A stretch of 64,000 nucleotides of DNA from NCBI GenBank assembly GCA_944388105.1, contig CALXHN010000001.1, positions 1 through 64,000 on the forward strand. Reading direction: 5' to 3'. This stretch comes from an uncultured Gemmiger sp. GTDB lineage: Bacteria > Bacillota > Clostridia > Oscillospirales > Ruminococcaceae. The notes under the pieces were generated by a model, which was not told where the DNA came from, did no database searches, and saw nothing but the letters and a program-made list of their open reading frames with translations. The translations under genes and the position numbers were made by a program. Positions 7,645 through 16,691 of this stretch are shown piece after piece (the stretch's first letter is position 1; each line of letters opens with the position of its first letter).

Positions 7645-8718
7645 ATGGAAAAAAATGATTCGGTCCTTCTTTCCATCCAGGACCTCAACTTCAAGTTCAC
7701 CCTGCGCGGGCAGGTGCTTCACGCCATCCGGGGCATCTCCCTGGATGTGTACAAGGGCGAGAGTCTGGCCATTGTAGGGGAGTCCGGCTCCGGCAAGAGC
7801 GTGCTGGTCAAGACCCTCATGGGGCTGAACGACCAGAACGGCTACATCGAGAGCGGCAAGATCCTGTACAACGGCCAGGACCTGGCAACCTTCACCACCG
7901 ACAAACAGTGGCAGGCCATCCGCGGCCGGGAAATCGCCATGGTCCTGCAGGACCCCATGACCAGCCTGAACCCGCTGAAAACCATCGGCTGGCAGATCAA
8001 GGAAGCCCTGGAACTGCACCAGAACCTGCACGGCGCCGCAGCAGATGCGGCGGTATGTGAGCTGCTGGCGGAAGTGGGCATCCCTGACCCGCAGCGTCGG
8101 GCCAAACAGTACCCCCATGAATTTTCCGGCGGCATGCGTCAGCGGGTGGTCATCGCCATCGCCATGGCCTGCCGTCCCAAGATCCTCATCTGCGACGAGC
8201 CCACCACTGCCCTGGATGTGACCATTCAGGCCCAGATTCTGGGGCTCATCAAGCAGATGCAGAAGAAGTATGACCTGACCACCATCTACATCACCCATGA
8301 CCTGGGTGTGGTGGCCAATGTGGCCGACCGTATTGCGGTCATGTATGCCGGTGACATTGTGGAAGTAGGCAGCTGCGCCGAAGTCTTTTACGATCCCCGT
8401 CACCCCTACACCTGGGCATTGCTCTCCAGCCTGCCCCAGCTGGGTGTGAAGGGCGAACCCCTCTATTCCATCGAGGGCACCCCGCCCAACCTCTTCCACG
8501 AGGTCCGTGGCGATGCCTTTGCCCCCCGCAACCCCCAGGCCCTGAAGATCGACTTCGTCAAGCGTCCGCCCATGTTTGCGGTCAGTCCCACCCATTCGGC
8601 CCGCACCTGGCTGCTGGACCCCCGGGCTCCTAAGGTGGAGCCGCCGGAGCACATCCGGGTCCTGCGGGAAAAGGGCCGTGCACTGAAACTCACCGGGGAG
8701 GGGACCGCCAATGCCTGA
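7645..8718 (+). CDS. peptide ABC transporter ATPase, OppD/DppD type
   Basis: A 357-residue nucleotide-binding subunit. Walker A GESGSGKS is at 45-52, followed by the Q-loop [11 protein letters not shown], signature FSGGMRQRV and Walker [13 protein letters not shown], and the switch histidine in TITHDLG-like ITHDLGVV. The C-terminal oligopeptide-transporter extension ([15 protein letters not shown] and later) is present. The ATG at 7645 has AAGGAGG nine bases upstream; a longer in-frame extension over the preceding gene has no such site. It overlaps the next ATPase gene by 8 bases. It energises import together with the OppF-type partner. Confidence 0.94.
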   Translation: MEKNDSVLLSIQDLNFKFTLRGQVLHAIRGISLDVYKGESLAIVGESGSGKSVLVKTLMGLNDQNGYIESGKILYNGQDLATFTTDKQWQAIRGREIAMVLQDPMTSLNPLKTIGWQIKEALELHQNLHGAAADAAVCELLAEVGIPDPQRRAKQYPHEFSGGMRQRVVIAIAMACRPKILICDEPTTALDVTIQAQILGLIKQMQKKYDLTTIYITHDLGVVANVADRIAVMYAGDIVEVGSCAEVFYDPRHPYTWALLSSLPQLGVKGEPLYSIEGTPPNLFHEVRGDAFAPRNPQALKIDFVKRPPMFAVSPTHSARTWLLDPRAPKVEPPEHIRVLREKGRALKLTGEGTANA

Positions 8719-9655
8719 TACACGGAAAAAACTGCTGGAACTGGACCATGTACGGGTCCAGTTCGGCAAAAAGCGCCGTCCTTTTGTGGCGGTGAAGGAT
8801 GTTTCCTTTGACATCTACCAGGGCGAGACCTTCGGCCTGGTAGGGGAGTCCGGTTCCGGCAAGACCACCATCGGTCGGGCCATCATCCGGGCCAATCCGG
8901 TGGCAGCCGGGGAGATCCGCTTTGACGGACGCCGTATTTCCGGCAAACTGTCGGCCCAGGAGGACCGTCAGGTCACCCGGGATATCCAGATGATCTTCCA
9001 GGACCCCATGAGCTCCTTGAACGAGAGAGCCAAGGTGGGGTACATCGTGGCCGAAGGCCTGTATGCTCCCGGCCATCACCTCACCGAGGACCAGCGCCGG
9101 GAGAAGGTGGCCAAGGCCCTTTCGGACGTGGGCTTGCTGCCGGAGTTTGCCTCCCGGTTCCCCCACGAATTCTCCGGCGGCCAGCGCCAGCGCATCGGTA
9201 TTGCCCGGGCTCTCATCATGGAGCCCCGGTTCATTGTGGCCGATGAGCCCATCTCTGCCCTGGATATGTCCATCCGGGCCCAAGTGCTCAACCTGCTGTC
9301 TGCCTTGCAGAAGGAGCGCGGCCTGACCTATCTGTTCATCGCCCATGATCTGTCGGTGGTGCGGTTCATCTGCGACCGCATTGCTGTTATCCACAAAGGC
9401 GATATTGTGGAACTGGCCGAGAGTGAGCAGCTCTTTGCCCATCCGCTGCACCCCTACACCCGGGCCCTGCTGTCGGCTATTCCCCAGCCGGACCCTATTG
9501 CGGAACGCAGCAAGAAATTGCTGGTGTATGACCCGGCCTGCCATGACTACACCCAGGACAAGCCGGTCTGGTGTGAGATCGAACCCGGCCATTTTGTGTT
9601 GGGCAACCAGAAGGAACTGGACGGCTACCGGGAATCCCTGGCCAAGGCCCACTGA
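8711..9655 (+). CDS. peptide ABC transporter ATPase, OppF/DppF type
   Basis: A 314-residue second nucleotide-binding subunit. Walker [10 protein letters not shown] is at 45-53, followed by Q-loop [14 protein letters not shown], signature [15 protein letters not shown] and Walker [13 protein letters not shown], then [13 protein letters not shown]. The C-terminus carries the [19 protein letters not shown] segment of OppF proteins. It starts inside the end of the OppD-type gene. Together with the preceding four genes it completes a five-component importer. Confidence 0.94.
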   Translation: MPDTRKKLLELDHVRVQFGKKRRPFVAVKDVSFDIYQGETFGLVGESGSGKTTIGRAIIRANPVAAGEIRFDGRRISGKLSAQEDRQVTRDIQMIFQDPMSSLNERAKVGYIVAEGLYAPGHHLTEDQRREKVAKALSDVGLLPEFASRFPHEFSGGQRQRIGIARALIMEPRFIVADEPISALDMSIRAQVLNLLSALQKERGLTYLFIAHDLSVVRFICDRIAVIHKGDIVELAESEQLFAHPLHPYTRALLSAIPQPDPIAERSKKLLVYDPACHDYTQDKPVWCEIEPGHFVLGNQKELDGYRESLAKAH

Positions 9656-9678
9656 CCTTTTCAGACAAGGAGCGTGCT

Positions 9679-10518
9679 ATGAAAGCCATTATCAACCGTG
9701 CCCTCTGCCCTCTGTATGAAGAGGCAGACACCTGTGCCGCTGCCCCGCAGGAAGCCTGTGTCACCGACGAAGCCCTGCTGGGGATGCCGGTGGAAATCAC
9801 CGGGGAAGCGGACGATTTGGGCCGTCTGCCCATCAAGACCTTCTACGGATACACCGGACGGGTGGATGCGGATGCGCTGACCCAGGGGCAGGCCGCCGAG
9901 GCGTTCCTGGCGCTGCCGCAGAAGATCGTGCTGCACAAGAATTTTGTGGACGTTCTTTCCCAGCCCAAGGTGCAGGGCGCCTATGTGATGACCGGTATTC
10001 CCCGGGGCGGACGGCTGGCCCTGTGCGGAGAACCGGAGGATGGCTGGCAGAAGGTCCAGTTGCCCGACGGCCGCCAGGGGTATGTGTGTGCCAGTGCGCT
10101 GGATACCCTGTGGCAGAGCCCCTGCGCCGATACCCACCGGGAACTGCGCAAAGCCCTGACCGCCGCTGCCCGCCTGTATGCCGGAACCCAGTACCGCTGG
10201 GGCGGCAAAAGCCCCTTGGGCATTGACTGCTCGGGACTTTGCAGCATGGCGTATCTGCTGTGCGGCATCGTCATCTGGCGGGATGCCCAGATCAAGGAAG
10301 GCTATCCCATCCATGAGATCCCGCTTTCGGAGATCCGTGCCGGGGACCTGCTCTACTTCCCGGGCCATGTGGCCATGTACCTGGGCGGCGGGGAATACAT
10401 CCACTCCACCGGTCGGGCAGGGGACAATGGTGTGACCATCAACAGCCTGTATCCGGAGGCGCCCAATTACCGGGCCGACCTGCCGGACCAGATCACCGCC
10501 GTGGGCAGCTACTTCTGA
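9679..10518 (+). CDS. cytoplasmic NlpC/P60 endopeptidase, YkfC-like
   Basis: A 279-residue protein without a signal peptide: two SH3b-like segments (about 1-65 and 80-150), then an NlpC/P60 catalytic domain (155-279). Cys184 in GIDCSGL, His230 in FPGHVAMYLG and His242 in YIHSTG give the Cys-His-His triad of YkfC, which cleaves L-Ala-gamma-D-Glu dipeptides from recycled murein tripeptides in the cytoplasm. QYRWGGKSPLG before the Cys fits that group. It is the last gene of the peptide importer operon (23-base gap, AAGGAG site), as ykfC follows dpp in Bacillus subtilis. This argues for murein peptide salvage; substrate assignment is inference. No L-Ala-D/L-Glu epimerase gene is adjacent. Confidence 0.87.
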   Translation: MKAIINRALCPLYEEADTCAAAPQEACVTDEALLGMPVEITGEADDLGRLPIKTFYGYTGRVDADALTQGQAAEAFLALPQKIVLHKNFVDVLSQPKVQGAYVMTGIPRGGRLALCGEPEDGWQKVQLPDGRQGYVCASALDTLWQSPCADTHRELRKALTAAARLYAGTQYRWGGKSPLGIDCSGLCSMAYLLCGIVIWRDAQIKEGYPIHEIPLSEIRAGDLLYFPGHVAMYLGGGEYIHSTGRAGDNGVTINSLYPEAPNYRADLPDQITAVGSYF

Positions 10519-10550
10519 GCAATGCCCCTTCATAGACCTCTATAAAAGAA

Positions 10551-10592
10551 ATCACCCCCGAACAGCCAGGATGCTGTCGGGGGTGGTTTTTC
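10551..10592. terminator. bidirectional terminator, importer operon and pnp
   Basis: CACCCCCGAACAGC pairs with GCTGTCGGGGGTG with one bulge. T tracts flank it on both strands. It serves the plus-strand importer operon and the converging minus-strand pnp gene. Confidence 0.85.
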
Positions 10593-10619
10593 TTTATTCA
10601 GTGGCGGTTTTTGGCCAGA

Positions 10620-12767
10620 TTACTGCTGCTTCTGCTGTTCGGCACGCTTCTTGGCGATGGCAGCCACAGCGTCCTTGCGGGACAGGTTGATGCGGCCCTG
10701 CTGGTCAATGTCGGTGACCATGACATAGATGGGATCGCCCACGGCCACAACATCCTCCACGTGCTCCACGCGGTGATCGTCCAGCTTGGAGATGTGGACC
10801 AGGCCTTCCTTGCCCGGAGCAATCTCTACGAAAGCGCCGAAGTTCATCAGGCGGGTCACACGGCCCTTGTAGATGGCACCCACCTCGGGGTCTTCCACAA
10901 TGGTCTTGATGGTGGCAATGGCGCGCTTGGCGTCGTCCAGATCCACAGCGGAGATGAAGACGTGGCCGTCCTCCTCAATGTCGATCTTGCAGTTGAAGTT
11001 GGCGCACATTTCCTGAATGACCTTGCCGCCCTTGCCGATGACGTCCTTGATCTTGTCCACGGGGATCTGCATGCTGAACATCTTGGGAGCATACTTGGAC
11101 AGTTCCTTGCGGGGCTCGGCAATGCAGGGCTTGATGATCTCGTCCAGGATGTACAGACGGCCCTTGCGGCACTTCTCCAGCGCTTCCTCCACGATCTCAT
11201 AGGTCAGGCCGTCGATCTTGATGTCCATCTGGATGGCGGTGATGCCCCGGCGGGTGCCGCCCACCTTGAAGTCCATGTCGCCGTGGAAGTCTTCCACGCC
11301 CTGGATGTCCAGCATGGTCATCCAGCGGTCGCCCTCGGTGATCAGGCCGCAGGAGATGCCGGCCACGGGGGCCTTGATGGGCACACCGGCATCCATCAGG
11401 GCCAGAGTGGAACCACAGATGGAAGCCTGAGAGGTAGAACCGTTGGAGGACATGATCTCGGACACGCAGCGGATGGTGTAGGGGAACTCCTCCATGGAGG
11501 GCAGAACCGGAATCAGAGCCCGTTCCGCCAGAGCGCCGTGGCCGATCTCACGGCGGCCGGGGCTGCGGGGAGCGCGGGCCTCACCGGTAGAGTACGGCGG
11601 CATGTTGTAGTGATGGATGTAGCGCTTGGTGGGGGTGTCGCCCAGGTCGTCCATGGTCTGGGCATCCCGGGTGGAGCCCAGGGTGCAGATGGTCAGGCTC
11701 TGGGTCTGGCCGCGGGTGAACAGGCCGGAGCCATGCACGCGGGGCAGGATGCCCACTTCGGCAGCCAGGGGGCGGATCTCGTTAATGCCGCGGCCATCCA
11801 CACGCTTGCCTTCATCCAGCAGCCAGCGGCGGACCACATACTTCTGCATCTTGTAGCTGATGAGGTCCAGGGTGGAAGCATCCAGGTCGGGATGTTCCTC
11901 GGCAATCTTGTCCATGATGGGCAGCAGGGCGGCGTCGCGGACGTTCTTGTCGTCGGTATCCATGGCGGCCTTGAACTCGTCCAGATGAGCGGCACTGATC
12001 TCCTTCAGCAGATCGTAGTCCAGCTCCACGGGGGTGAATTCGATCTTCGGCTTGCCGATCTCGGCCACGATGCTGTTGATGAAGGTCAGCATCTTCTTGA
12101 TCTCGGCATGGCCGGTCTTGATGGCTTCCATCATGGTGGCTTCGTCCACCTCGTTGGCGCCGGCCTCGATCATGACGATCTTGTCCATGCTGGCGGCCAG
12201 GGTCAGGGACAGGTCGCTGACTTCACGCTGGGCCTTGGTGGGGTTCAGCACGATTTCGCCATCCACCAGACCCACGGCTACACCGGCGATGGGGCCCTTC
12301 CAGGGAATATCGGACATGGCGATGGCCAGAGAGGCACCGTTCATGCCGGCGATCTCGGCGGAGTTGTCCGGATCCAGGCTCATGACGGTCATGGTCACGC
12401 AGACGTCGTTGCGCATCTCTTTGGGGAAGAGAGGGCGGATGGGACGGTCCACCACACGGCTGGACAGAATGGCGTGTTCACCGGGGCGGCCCTCGCGGCG
12501 CATGAAGCTGCCGGGAATGCGGCCGGCGGCGTACAGCTTCTCTTCAAACTCCACACTCAGGGGGAAGAAGTCGATGCCATCCCGGGGCTTTTCGCTCATG
12601 GTGACGTTGCACAGCACGCAGGTCTCACCGTAGCGGATCATTGCGCTGCCGTTGGCCAGACCGCACAGCTTGCCGGTCTCGACCACGAACGGACGTCCCG
12701 CAAAGGTGGTCTCGAACTTGCGGTAGTTGGGGAAGGTTTCTTTGCGGGAAGAAAATTCCAGTGCCAT
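10620..12767 (-). CDS. pnp: polyribonucleotide nucleotidyltransferase (PNPase)
   Basis: A 715-residue phosphorolytic 3'-5' exoribonuclease of RNA turnover. Two RNase PH domains (about 10-145 and 315-465) are separated by the alpha-helical domain, and KH (about 555-615) and S1 (about 625-695) RNA-binding domains follow. Landmarks are RPIRPLFP, RVDGRGINEIRPL, GHGALAERAL, GTRRGITAIQMDIK, IGKGGKVIQ in the KH domain and GFGxFVE-like NFGAFVEI in S1. The C-terminus is short and glutamine-rich. The ATG at 12767 has AGGAGAA seven bases before it. It follows rpsO on the minus strand, the order conserved in many bacteria, but a terminator stands between them. Confidence 0.97.
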   Translation of the reverse strand: MALEFSSRKETFPNYRKFETTFAGRPFVVETGKLCGLANGSAMIRYGETCVLCNVTMSEKPRDGIDFFPLSVEFEEKLYAAGRIPGSFMRREGRPGEHAILSSRVVDRPIRPLFPKEMRNDVCVTMTVMSLDPDNSAEIAGMNGASLAIAMSDIPWKGPIAGVAVGLVDGEIVLNPTKAQREVSDLSLTLAASMDKIVMIEAGANEVDEATMMEAIKTGHAEIKKMLTFINSIVAEIGKPKIEFTPVELDYDLLKEISAAHLDEFKAAMDTDDKNVRDAALLPIMDKIAEEHPDLDASTLDLISYKMQKYVVRRWLLDEGKRVDGRGINEIRPLAAEVGILPRVHGSGLFTRGQTQSLTICTLGSTRDAQTMDDLGDTPTKRYIHHYNMPPYSTGEARAPRSPGRREIGHGALAERALIPVLPSMEEFPYTIRCVSEIMSSNGSTSQASICGSTLALMDAGVPIKAPVAGISCGLITEGDRWMTMLDIQGVEDFHGDMDFKVGGTRRGITAIQMDIKIDGLTYEIVEEALEKCRKGRLYILDEIIKPCIAEPRKELSKYAPKMFSMQIPVDKIKDVIGKGGKVIQEMCANFNCKIDIEEDGHVFISAVDLDDAKRAIATIKTIVEDPEVGAIYKGRVTRLMNFGAFVEIAPGKEGLVHISKLDDHRVEHVEDVVAVGDPIYVMVTDIDQQGRINLSRKDAVAAIAKKRAEQQKQQ

Positions 12768-12923
12768 AGTGTTTTCTCCTTCATGGATATATTTCCAAGG
12801 CGCCTGTGCTTTGAGCAATAAATCCAGTGCCGCTCCGCCGGGGGCGCGGCGTTCGATTTACTGCACAAACCACGGTGTGCCAAAGTCCTGGGGGAAACGA
12901 AAAGGGGATAGGAGTAAAAAATA

Positions 12924-12960
12924 ATAAAAAAAGGCAAGGCGCATGTTGGTGCGCCCTGCC
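12924..12960 (-). terminator. rpsO terminator
   Basis: Minus-strand GGCAGGGCGCA pairs with TGCGCCTTGCC and is followed by a run of T. pnp, 160 bases further on, therefore relies on read-through or a weak own promoter; I do not see a clear one in 12768-12923. Confidence 0.82.
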
Positions 12961-12974
12961 CGTTTTGCCAAGAA

Positions 12975-13247
12975 TTACTTGCGCAGGCCCAGTTCAGCGA
13001 TCAGGGCGCGGTAACGGTTGATGTCCTTCTTCTGCAGATAGGCCAGCAGGTTACGGCGGCGGCCGACCATCTTGAACAGACCACGACGGCTATGGTTGTC
13101 GTTCTTGTTGGTCTTCAGGTGCTCAGTCAGGTGGTTGATGCGCGCAGTCAGCAGCGCGACCTGGACTTCCGGAGAACCGGTGTCACCCTCGTGGATGGCG
13201 GCTTTGGCGATGATGGGCTGCTTTTCAATGGCAGACTTCTGGCTCAT
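12975..13247 (-). CDS. rpsO: 30S ribosomal protein S15
   Basis: A 90-residue ribosomal protein that binds the central domain of 16S rRNA. Family features are [14 protein letters not shown], the INHLTEHL helix, [20 protein letters not shown] and the [16 protein letters not shown] tail. The length is standard. The ATG at 13247 lies after AGAGAGGTATTTTCCC; an in-frame extension upstream runs through the promoter region and is not real. It precedes pnp, the usual gene order. Confidence 0.97.
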   Translation of the reverse strand: MSQKSAIEKQPIIAKAAIHEGDTGSPEVQVALLTARINHLTEHLKTNKNDNHSRRGLFKMVGRRRNLLAYLQKKDINRYRALIAELGLRK

Positions 13248-13353
13248 GGGAAAATACCTCTCTTTCAATAATTGGCCGTCGGCACAGCAGCGGGCAACAA
13301 GGCGTCCCCAATCTGGGGCATACACCCGGAACCGAACCGCGGTAACGGTAGTA

Positions 13354-13382
13354 ATTATACCATACAGCGCCAGTCTTGGCAA
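13354..13382 (-). promoter_or_regulatory. rpsO promoter
   Basis: Minus strand -35 TTGCCA (13382-13377), 17-bp spacer, -10 TATAAT (13359-13354). The leader of about 100 bases could hold the S15 autoregulatory site, but I cannot assign one. Confidence 0.75.
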
Positions 13383-13421
13383 GCGCTTTTTGGGCTGCCG
13401 CAGGGCAAAAGAAAAATCTTT

Positions 13422-14219
13422 TCACACCTTGCCGTGTCTGCAGCCCCATTTGCGGAAATACCGGCCCATGCTCACCAGCTGCATCTTGAACTTGCCGGCA
13501 TCCCGCATGGGGGCCCGATGCCAGGCGTGCACCGCTTTGAACTGGGGCAGCAGATAGACCTGTCCGCACTGCAGGGCTTTCTGGGTCAGGTCGGCGTCCT
13601 CCACATACATGAAGTACTCCGGGTCAAACCCGCCGATTTTTTTGAATATATCGGTGCGCAGGGCGGCAAAACTGCCGGTGCAGAATTCAATGGGGCGGGC
13701 CACACTCAGGTCCTCATCCTGCATGGTGTAATGTTCGTTGGCTTTGGCGAAAACACTGTCGGGCATCCGGTCGGCCAGCTGGCGGGCCAGCAGCAGCCAG
13801 GGGGTGGGTTTGCGCCGGGGCAGGTTCTGGATGCGCCCGTCGGGAAAATACAGCTGAGGCGTTGCCATGACCACTCCGGGGTGGTCCAGCAGCCAGACAG
13901 CCATGCCGGTGAGAACATCGTCCTGCAAGAGTACGTCCGGGTTCAGGATGAAATGAACTTCACTGTTCAGGTCCTCCATCACCGAATTGTGCCCCCGGCC
14001 GAATCCAACGTTTTTGGGCAAGCAGCGCACGGTCACCCGTTCATCCCCGAAGTCCTCCTCGGCCAGTTTCCCGCCGCAGCCGTCAGGGCTGGCGTTATCC
14101 ACCACAAACAGCCGGAAATCCGGGGAAGCGGTGTGGGCCAGAACGCTGCGCACAGCGGCGCAGACTTCTTCATAATCACAATACGCCACAATGCAGGCGC
14201 TGATCTTCGGCCCGCTCAT
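13422..14219 (-). CDS. glycosyltransferase family 2
   Basis: A 265-residue cytoplasmic GT-A-fold enzyme. The nucleotide-sugar-binding start is ISACIVAYCDYEEV, followed by FVVDNASPDG and the metal-site region HFILNPDVLL; further on are GSFAALRTDIFKKIGGFDPEYFMYVEDADL and the tail KAVHAWHRAP. The pattern resembles the rhamnosyltransferase (WbbL/RfbF) group, which transfers sugar from dTDP-rhamnose to cell-surface polysaccharide, but the donor cannot be read from sequence. It shares an ATGA overlap with the metA stop, so it is translated from the metY-metA message. That is an unusual place for a surface-sugar gene. No terminator is clear downstream. Confidence 0.85.
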   Translation of the reverse strand: MSGPKISACIVAYCDYEEVCAAVRSVLAHTASPDFRLFVVDNASPDGCGGKLAEEDFGDERVTVRCLPKNVGFGRGHNSVMEDLNSEVHFILNPDVLLQDDVLTGMAVWLLDHPGVVMATPQLYFPDGRIQNLPRRKPTPWLLLARQLADRMPDSVFAKANEHYTMQDEDLSVARPIEFCTGSFAALRTDIFKKIGGFDPEYFMYVEDADLTQKALQCGQVYLLPQFKAVHAWHRAPMRDAGKFKMQLVSMGRYFRKWGCRHGKV

Positions 14220-15163
14220 GGGTGGTCCGCCCGGTGGTCACCCAGCGCCTCCAGGTTGCCCAGATCATAGGGGGTGTTCTGGTACACATAGTAGTTCAGC
14301 CAGTTGGTGTACAAAAGGTACCCGTGGGCCCGCCAGCGGAAGATGGGGTCCCGGCTGGGATCGTCGTCCGGATAGTAGTTCACCGGCACATGGATATCCC
14401 GTCCGGCGGCCACATCCCGGCGATACTCGGCGTCCAGGGTGTACTTGTCGTATTCCGGATGGCCGATCACAAAGATCTGCCGTCCCGACTCGGTGGAAAG
14501 CAGCATAGGTCCGGCCACGTCGCTCTCCGCCAGGATGCGCAGGTCGGGGCAGGCGTCAATGTCCGCCCGGTTCAGTCCGGCCCAGCGGCTGTGAGGGGCA
14601 TAGAACACCTCGTCAAAGCCGCGCACCAGCGGGTTGGAAGGCCGGGTCACATGGTGTTCGAACACACCAAACATCTTTTCGGGCAGATGCACCTTGCGCA
14701 CCCCGAAATGATAATACAACCCGGCCAGAGCACCCCAGCACAGATGGATGGTGGAAAAGACGTTTTCCTTGCTGTAATCCATGATCCGGCACAGCTCGTC
14801 CCAGTAGTCCACCTGGGTATAGTCCATATCCTCCAAAGGTGCACCGGTGATGATCAGTCCGTCAAAGCGCTGGTCCTGGATCTCATCAAAGGTCTTGTAA
14901 AAGGCCTGCATGTGCTCCTGCGGGGTGTGGGTGGGATTGTGGGTGGCCGTCTGCAAAAAGGTCAGCTGGACCTGCAGGGGGCTGTTGGCCAGCAGGCGGG
15001 CCAGCTGGGTCTCGGTGACGATCTTGGTAGGCATCAGATTCAGGATCAGGATGCGCAGAGGACGGATGTCCTGCCCGCGGGCCCGTTCCTTGTGCATCAC
15101 AAAGACGTTCTCCCGGGAAAGTTCCGTGTAGGCGGGCAGGTCACGGGGAATGATAAGCGGCAT
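14216..15163 (-). CDS. metA: homoserine O-acetyltransferase, MetA family
   Basis: A 315-residue enzyme activating homoserine for methionine synthesis. The numbering matches the family exactly: Lys47 in LMPTK, catalytic Cys142 in HLCWGA, His235 and Glu237 in IGHPEYD. Position 111, which decides the acyl donor, is Glu (GAPLEDMDY). Glu here goes with acetyl-CoA and Gly with succinyl-CoA, so this enzyme should make O-acetylhomoserine despite belonging to the family once named succinyltransferase. It lies 22 bases after metY, whose product uses O-acetylhomoserine, which agrees. It overlaps the following glycosyltransferase by 4 bases. Confidence 0.95.
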   Translation of the reverse strand: MPLIIPRDLPAYTELSRENVFVMHKERARGQDIRPLRILILNLMPTKIVTETQLARLLANSPLQVQLTFLQTATHNPTHTPQEHMQAFYKTFDEIQDQRFDGLIITGAPLEDMDYTQVDYWDELCRIMDYSKENVFSTIHLCWGALAGLYYHFGVRKVHLPEKMFGVFEHHVTRPSNPLVRGFDEVFYAPHSRWAGLNRADIDACPDLRILAESDVAGPMLLSTESGRQIFVIGHPEYDKYTLDAEYRRDVAAGRDIHVPVNYYPDDDPSRDPIFRWRAHGYLLYTNWLNYYVYQNTPYDLGNLEALGDHRADHP

Positions 15164-15185
15164 GGGGCCAAACTCCCTTTAACAA

Positions 15186-16475
15186 TCAGATTTTATCCAG
15201 CGCCTGGGCAATGTCGGCAATCAGATCGGCCTTGTCCTCCAGGCCGCAGCTCATACGCACCAGGTCGGGGCGCACGCCGGCGGCGGCCAGCTGTTCGTCG
15301 TTCATCTGGCGGTGGGTGGTGCTCGCGGGATGCAGGCAGCAGGTGCGGGCGTCGGCCACATGGGTCTCGATGGCAGCAATCTTCAGATGGCCCATGAAGG
15401 CGGCGGCAGCGTCGCGGCCGCCCTTGATGCCGAAGCTGACCACGCCGCAGGAACCGTTGGGCAGGTATTTCTGGGCACGCTCGTAGTATTTGTTTCCGGG
15501 CAGGCCGCAGTAATCCACATAGGCCACCTTCGGATGGCTGGCCAGGAACTCGGCCACAGCCTGACCGTTCTCGCAATGGCGGGCCATGCGCACATGCAGG
15601 CTCTCCAGGCCCAGGTTGAGCATGTAGGCGTTGATGGGGCTCTGCACACAGCCGAAGTCACGCATGAGCTGGGCAGTGGCCTTGGTGATGAAGGCACCTT
15701 CCTTGCCGAAGCGCTCGGCATAGGTGATGCCGTGATAGCTCTCGTCGGGGGTGGTCAGGCCGGGGAACTTGTCGGCGTGGGACATCCAGTCGAAGTTGCC
15801 GCTGTCCACCACGGCACCGCCCACGCAGCCGCCGTGACCGTCCATGTACTTGGTGGTGGAGTGGGTGACGATGTCGGCGCCCCACTCGATGGGACGGCAG
15901 TTGACGGGGGTGGGGAAGGTGTTGTCCACGATCAGGGGCACGCCGTGGGCGTGGGCCGCCTTGGCAAAGCGCTCAATGTCCAGCACAGTCAGGGCAGGGT
16001 TGGCGATGGTTTCGCCGAAGACGGCCTTGGTGTTGGGACGGAAGGCTGCTTCCAGTTCCTCGTCGGTGCAGTCCGGATCCACGAAGGTGGCTTCAATGCC
16101 CATCTTGGCCATGGTGACCGAGATCAGGTTGAAGGTGCCGCCGTAGATGGAGCTGGAAGCCACGATGTGATCTCCGGCGTTGCAGATGTTGAACAGCGCA
16201 AAGAAGTTGGCGGCCTGACCGGAGCTGGTCAGCATGGCAGCGGTGCCGCCTTCCAGTTCGGCGATCTTGGCGGCCACATGGTCGCAGGTGGGGTTCTGCA
16301 GGCGGGAATAGAAGTAGCCGCTGGCCTCCAGGTCGAACAGCTTGCCCATCTCGTCCGAGGTGTCGTATTTAAAGGTAGTGCTCTGGATGATGGGGATCTG
16401 GCGGGGTTCACCGTTGCCCGGTGTGTAACCGCCCTGCACACAGATGGTATTGATGGAACGTTTTTCCTTTTCCAT
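15186..16475 (-). CDS. metY: O-acetylhomoserine sulfhydrylase (aminocarboxypropyltransferase)
   Basis: A 429-residue PLP enzyme of the Cys/Met metabolism family that makes homocysteine directly from O-acetylhomoserine and sulfide. The PLP lysine is K209 in THSTTKYMDGHGG; SSGQAAN and YSRLQNPT are further family motifs. The length near 430 is that of sulfhydrylases rather than cystathionine gamma-synthases (about 380). GGGAGG lies 12 bases before the ATG at 16475. It is first in the metY-metA-glycosyltransferase unit, and with metA gives a two-step route to homocysteine without cystathionine. The leader is about 55 bases, too short for a SAM riboswitch. Confidence 0.94.
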   Translation of the reverse strand: MEKEKRSINTICVQGGYTPGNGEPRQIPIIQSTTFKYDTSDEMGKLFDLEASGYFYSRLQNPTCDHVAAKIAELEGGTAAMLTSSGQAANFFALFNICNAGDHIVASSSIYGGTFNLISVTMAKMGIEATFVDPDCTDEELEAAFRPNTKAVFGETIANPALTVLDIERFAKAAHAHGVPLIVDNTFPTPVNCRPIEWGADIVTHSTTKYMDGHGGCVGGAVVDSGNFDWMSHADKFPGLTTPDESYHGITYAERFGKEGAFITKATAQLMRDFGCVQSPINAYMLNLGLESLHVRMARHCENGQAVAEFLASHPKVAYVDYCGLPGNKYYERAQKYLPNGSCGVVSFGIKGGRDAAAAFMGHLKIAAIETHVADARTCCLHPASTTHRQMNDEQLAAAGVRPDLVRMSCGLEDKADLIADIAQALDKI

Positions 16476-16535
16476 AATAAGGTAGCCTCCCTCTATGCCG
16501 GCGCTTTGTGGCGCTGTACAAATTCTTTGCTTTTT

Positions 16536-16564
16536 ATTGTACCGTGTTGTGCCTTGTTTTGCAA
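16536..16564 (-). promoter_or_regulatory. metY promoter
   Basis: Minus strand -35 TTGCAA (16564-16559), 17-bp spacer, -10 TACAAT (16541-16536). The stretch 16476-16826 between metY and clpB holds this promoter, the clpB promoter, CIRCE and the clpB leader, and no gene. Confidence 0.75.
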
Positions 16565-16621
16565 GGTTTGGGATCAAATCGACAAAAAGAGGTGTTCACA
16601 AATAATTTTCAATTTACCCCG

Positions 16622-16649
16622 TTGACAATCCAACAGGATGTGCTACAAT
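16622..16649 (+). promoter_or_regulatory. clpB promoter
   Basis: -35 TTGACA (16622-16627), 16-bp spacer, -10 TACAAT (16644-16649). The predicted start falls inside the CIRCE element that follows. Confidence 0.8.
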
Positions 16650-16650
16650 A

Positions 16651-16677
16651 TTAGCAGTCGATGGTTGAGAGTGCTAA
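16651..16677 (+). promoter_or_regulatory. CIRCE operator (HrcA binding site)
   Basis: TTAGCAGTC, nine bases, GAGTGCTAA: the CIRCE inverted repeat with one mismatch in the left arm (G for C). It begins two bases after the -10, where bound HrcA would block transcription. clpB should therefore be induced by heat or misfolded protein through HrcA-GroEL. hrcA is not in the window. Confidence 0.92.
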
Positions 16678-16691
16678 TAAAAAGCTGGCGC

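Noticed and set aside
10611..12821. 736-residue plus-strand frame opposite pnp
   Set aside because: PNPase on the other strand has every expected domain; this frame is a codon-bias artefact.
16476..16535. Possible SAM riboswitch before metY
   Set aside because: The leader is only about 55 bases and shows none of the S-box core.
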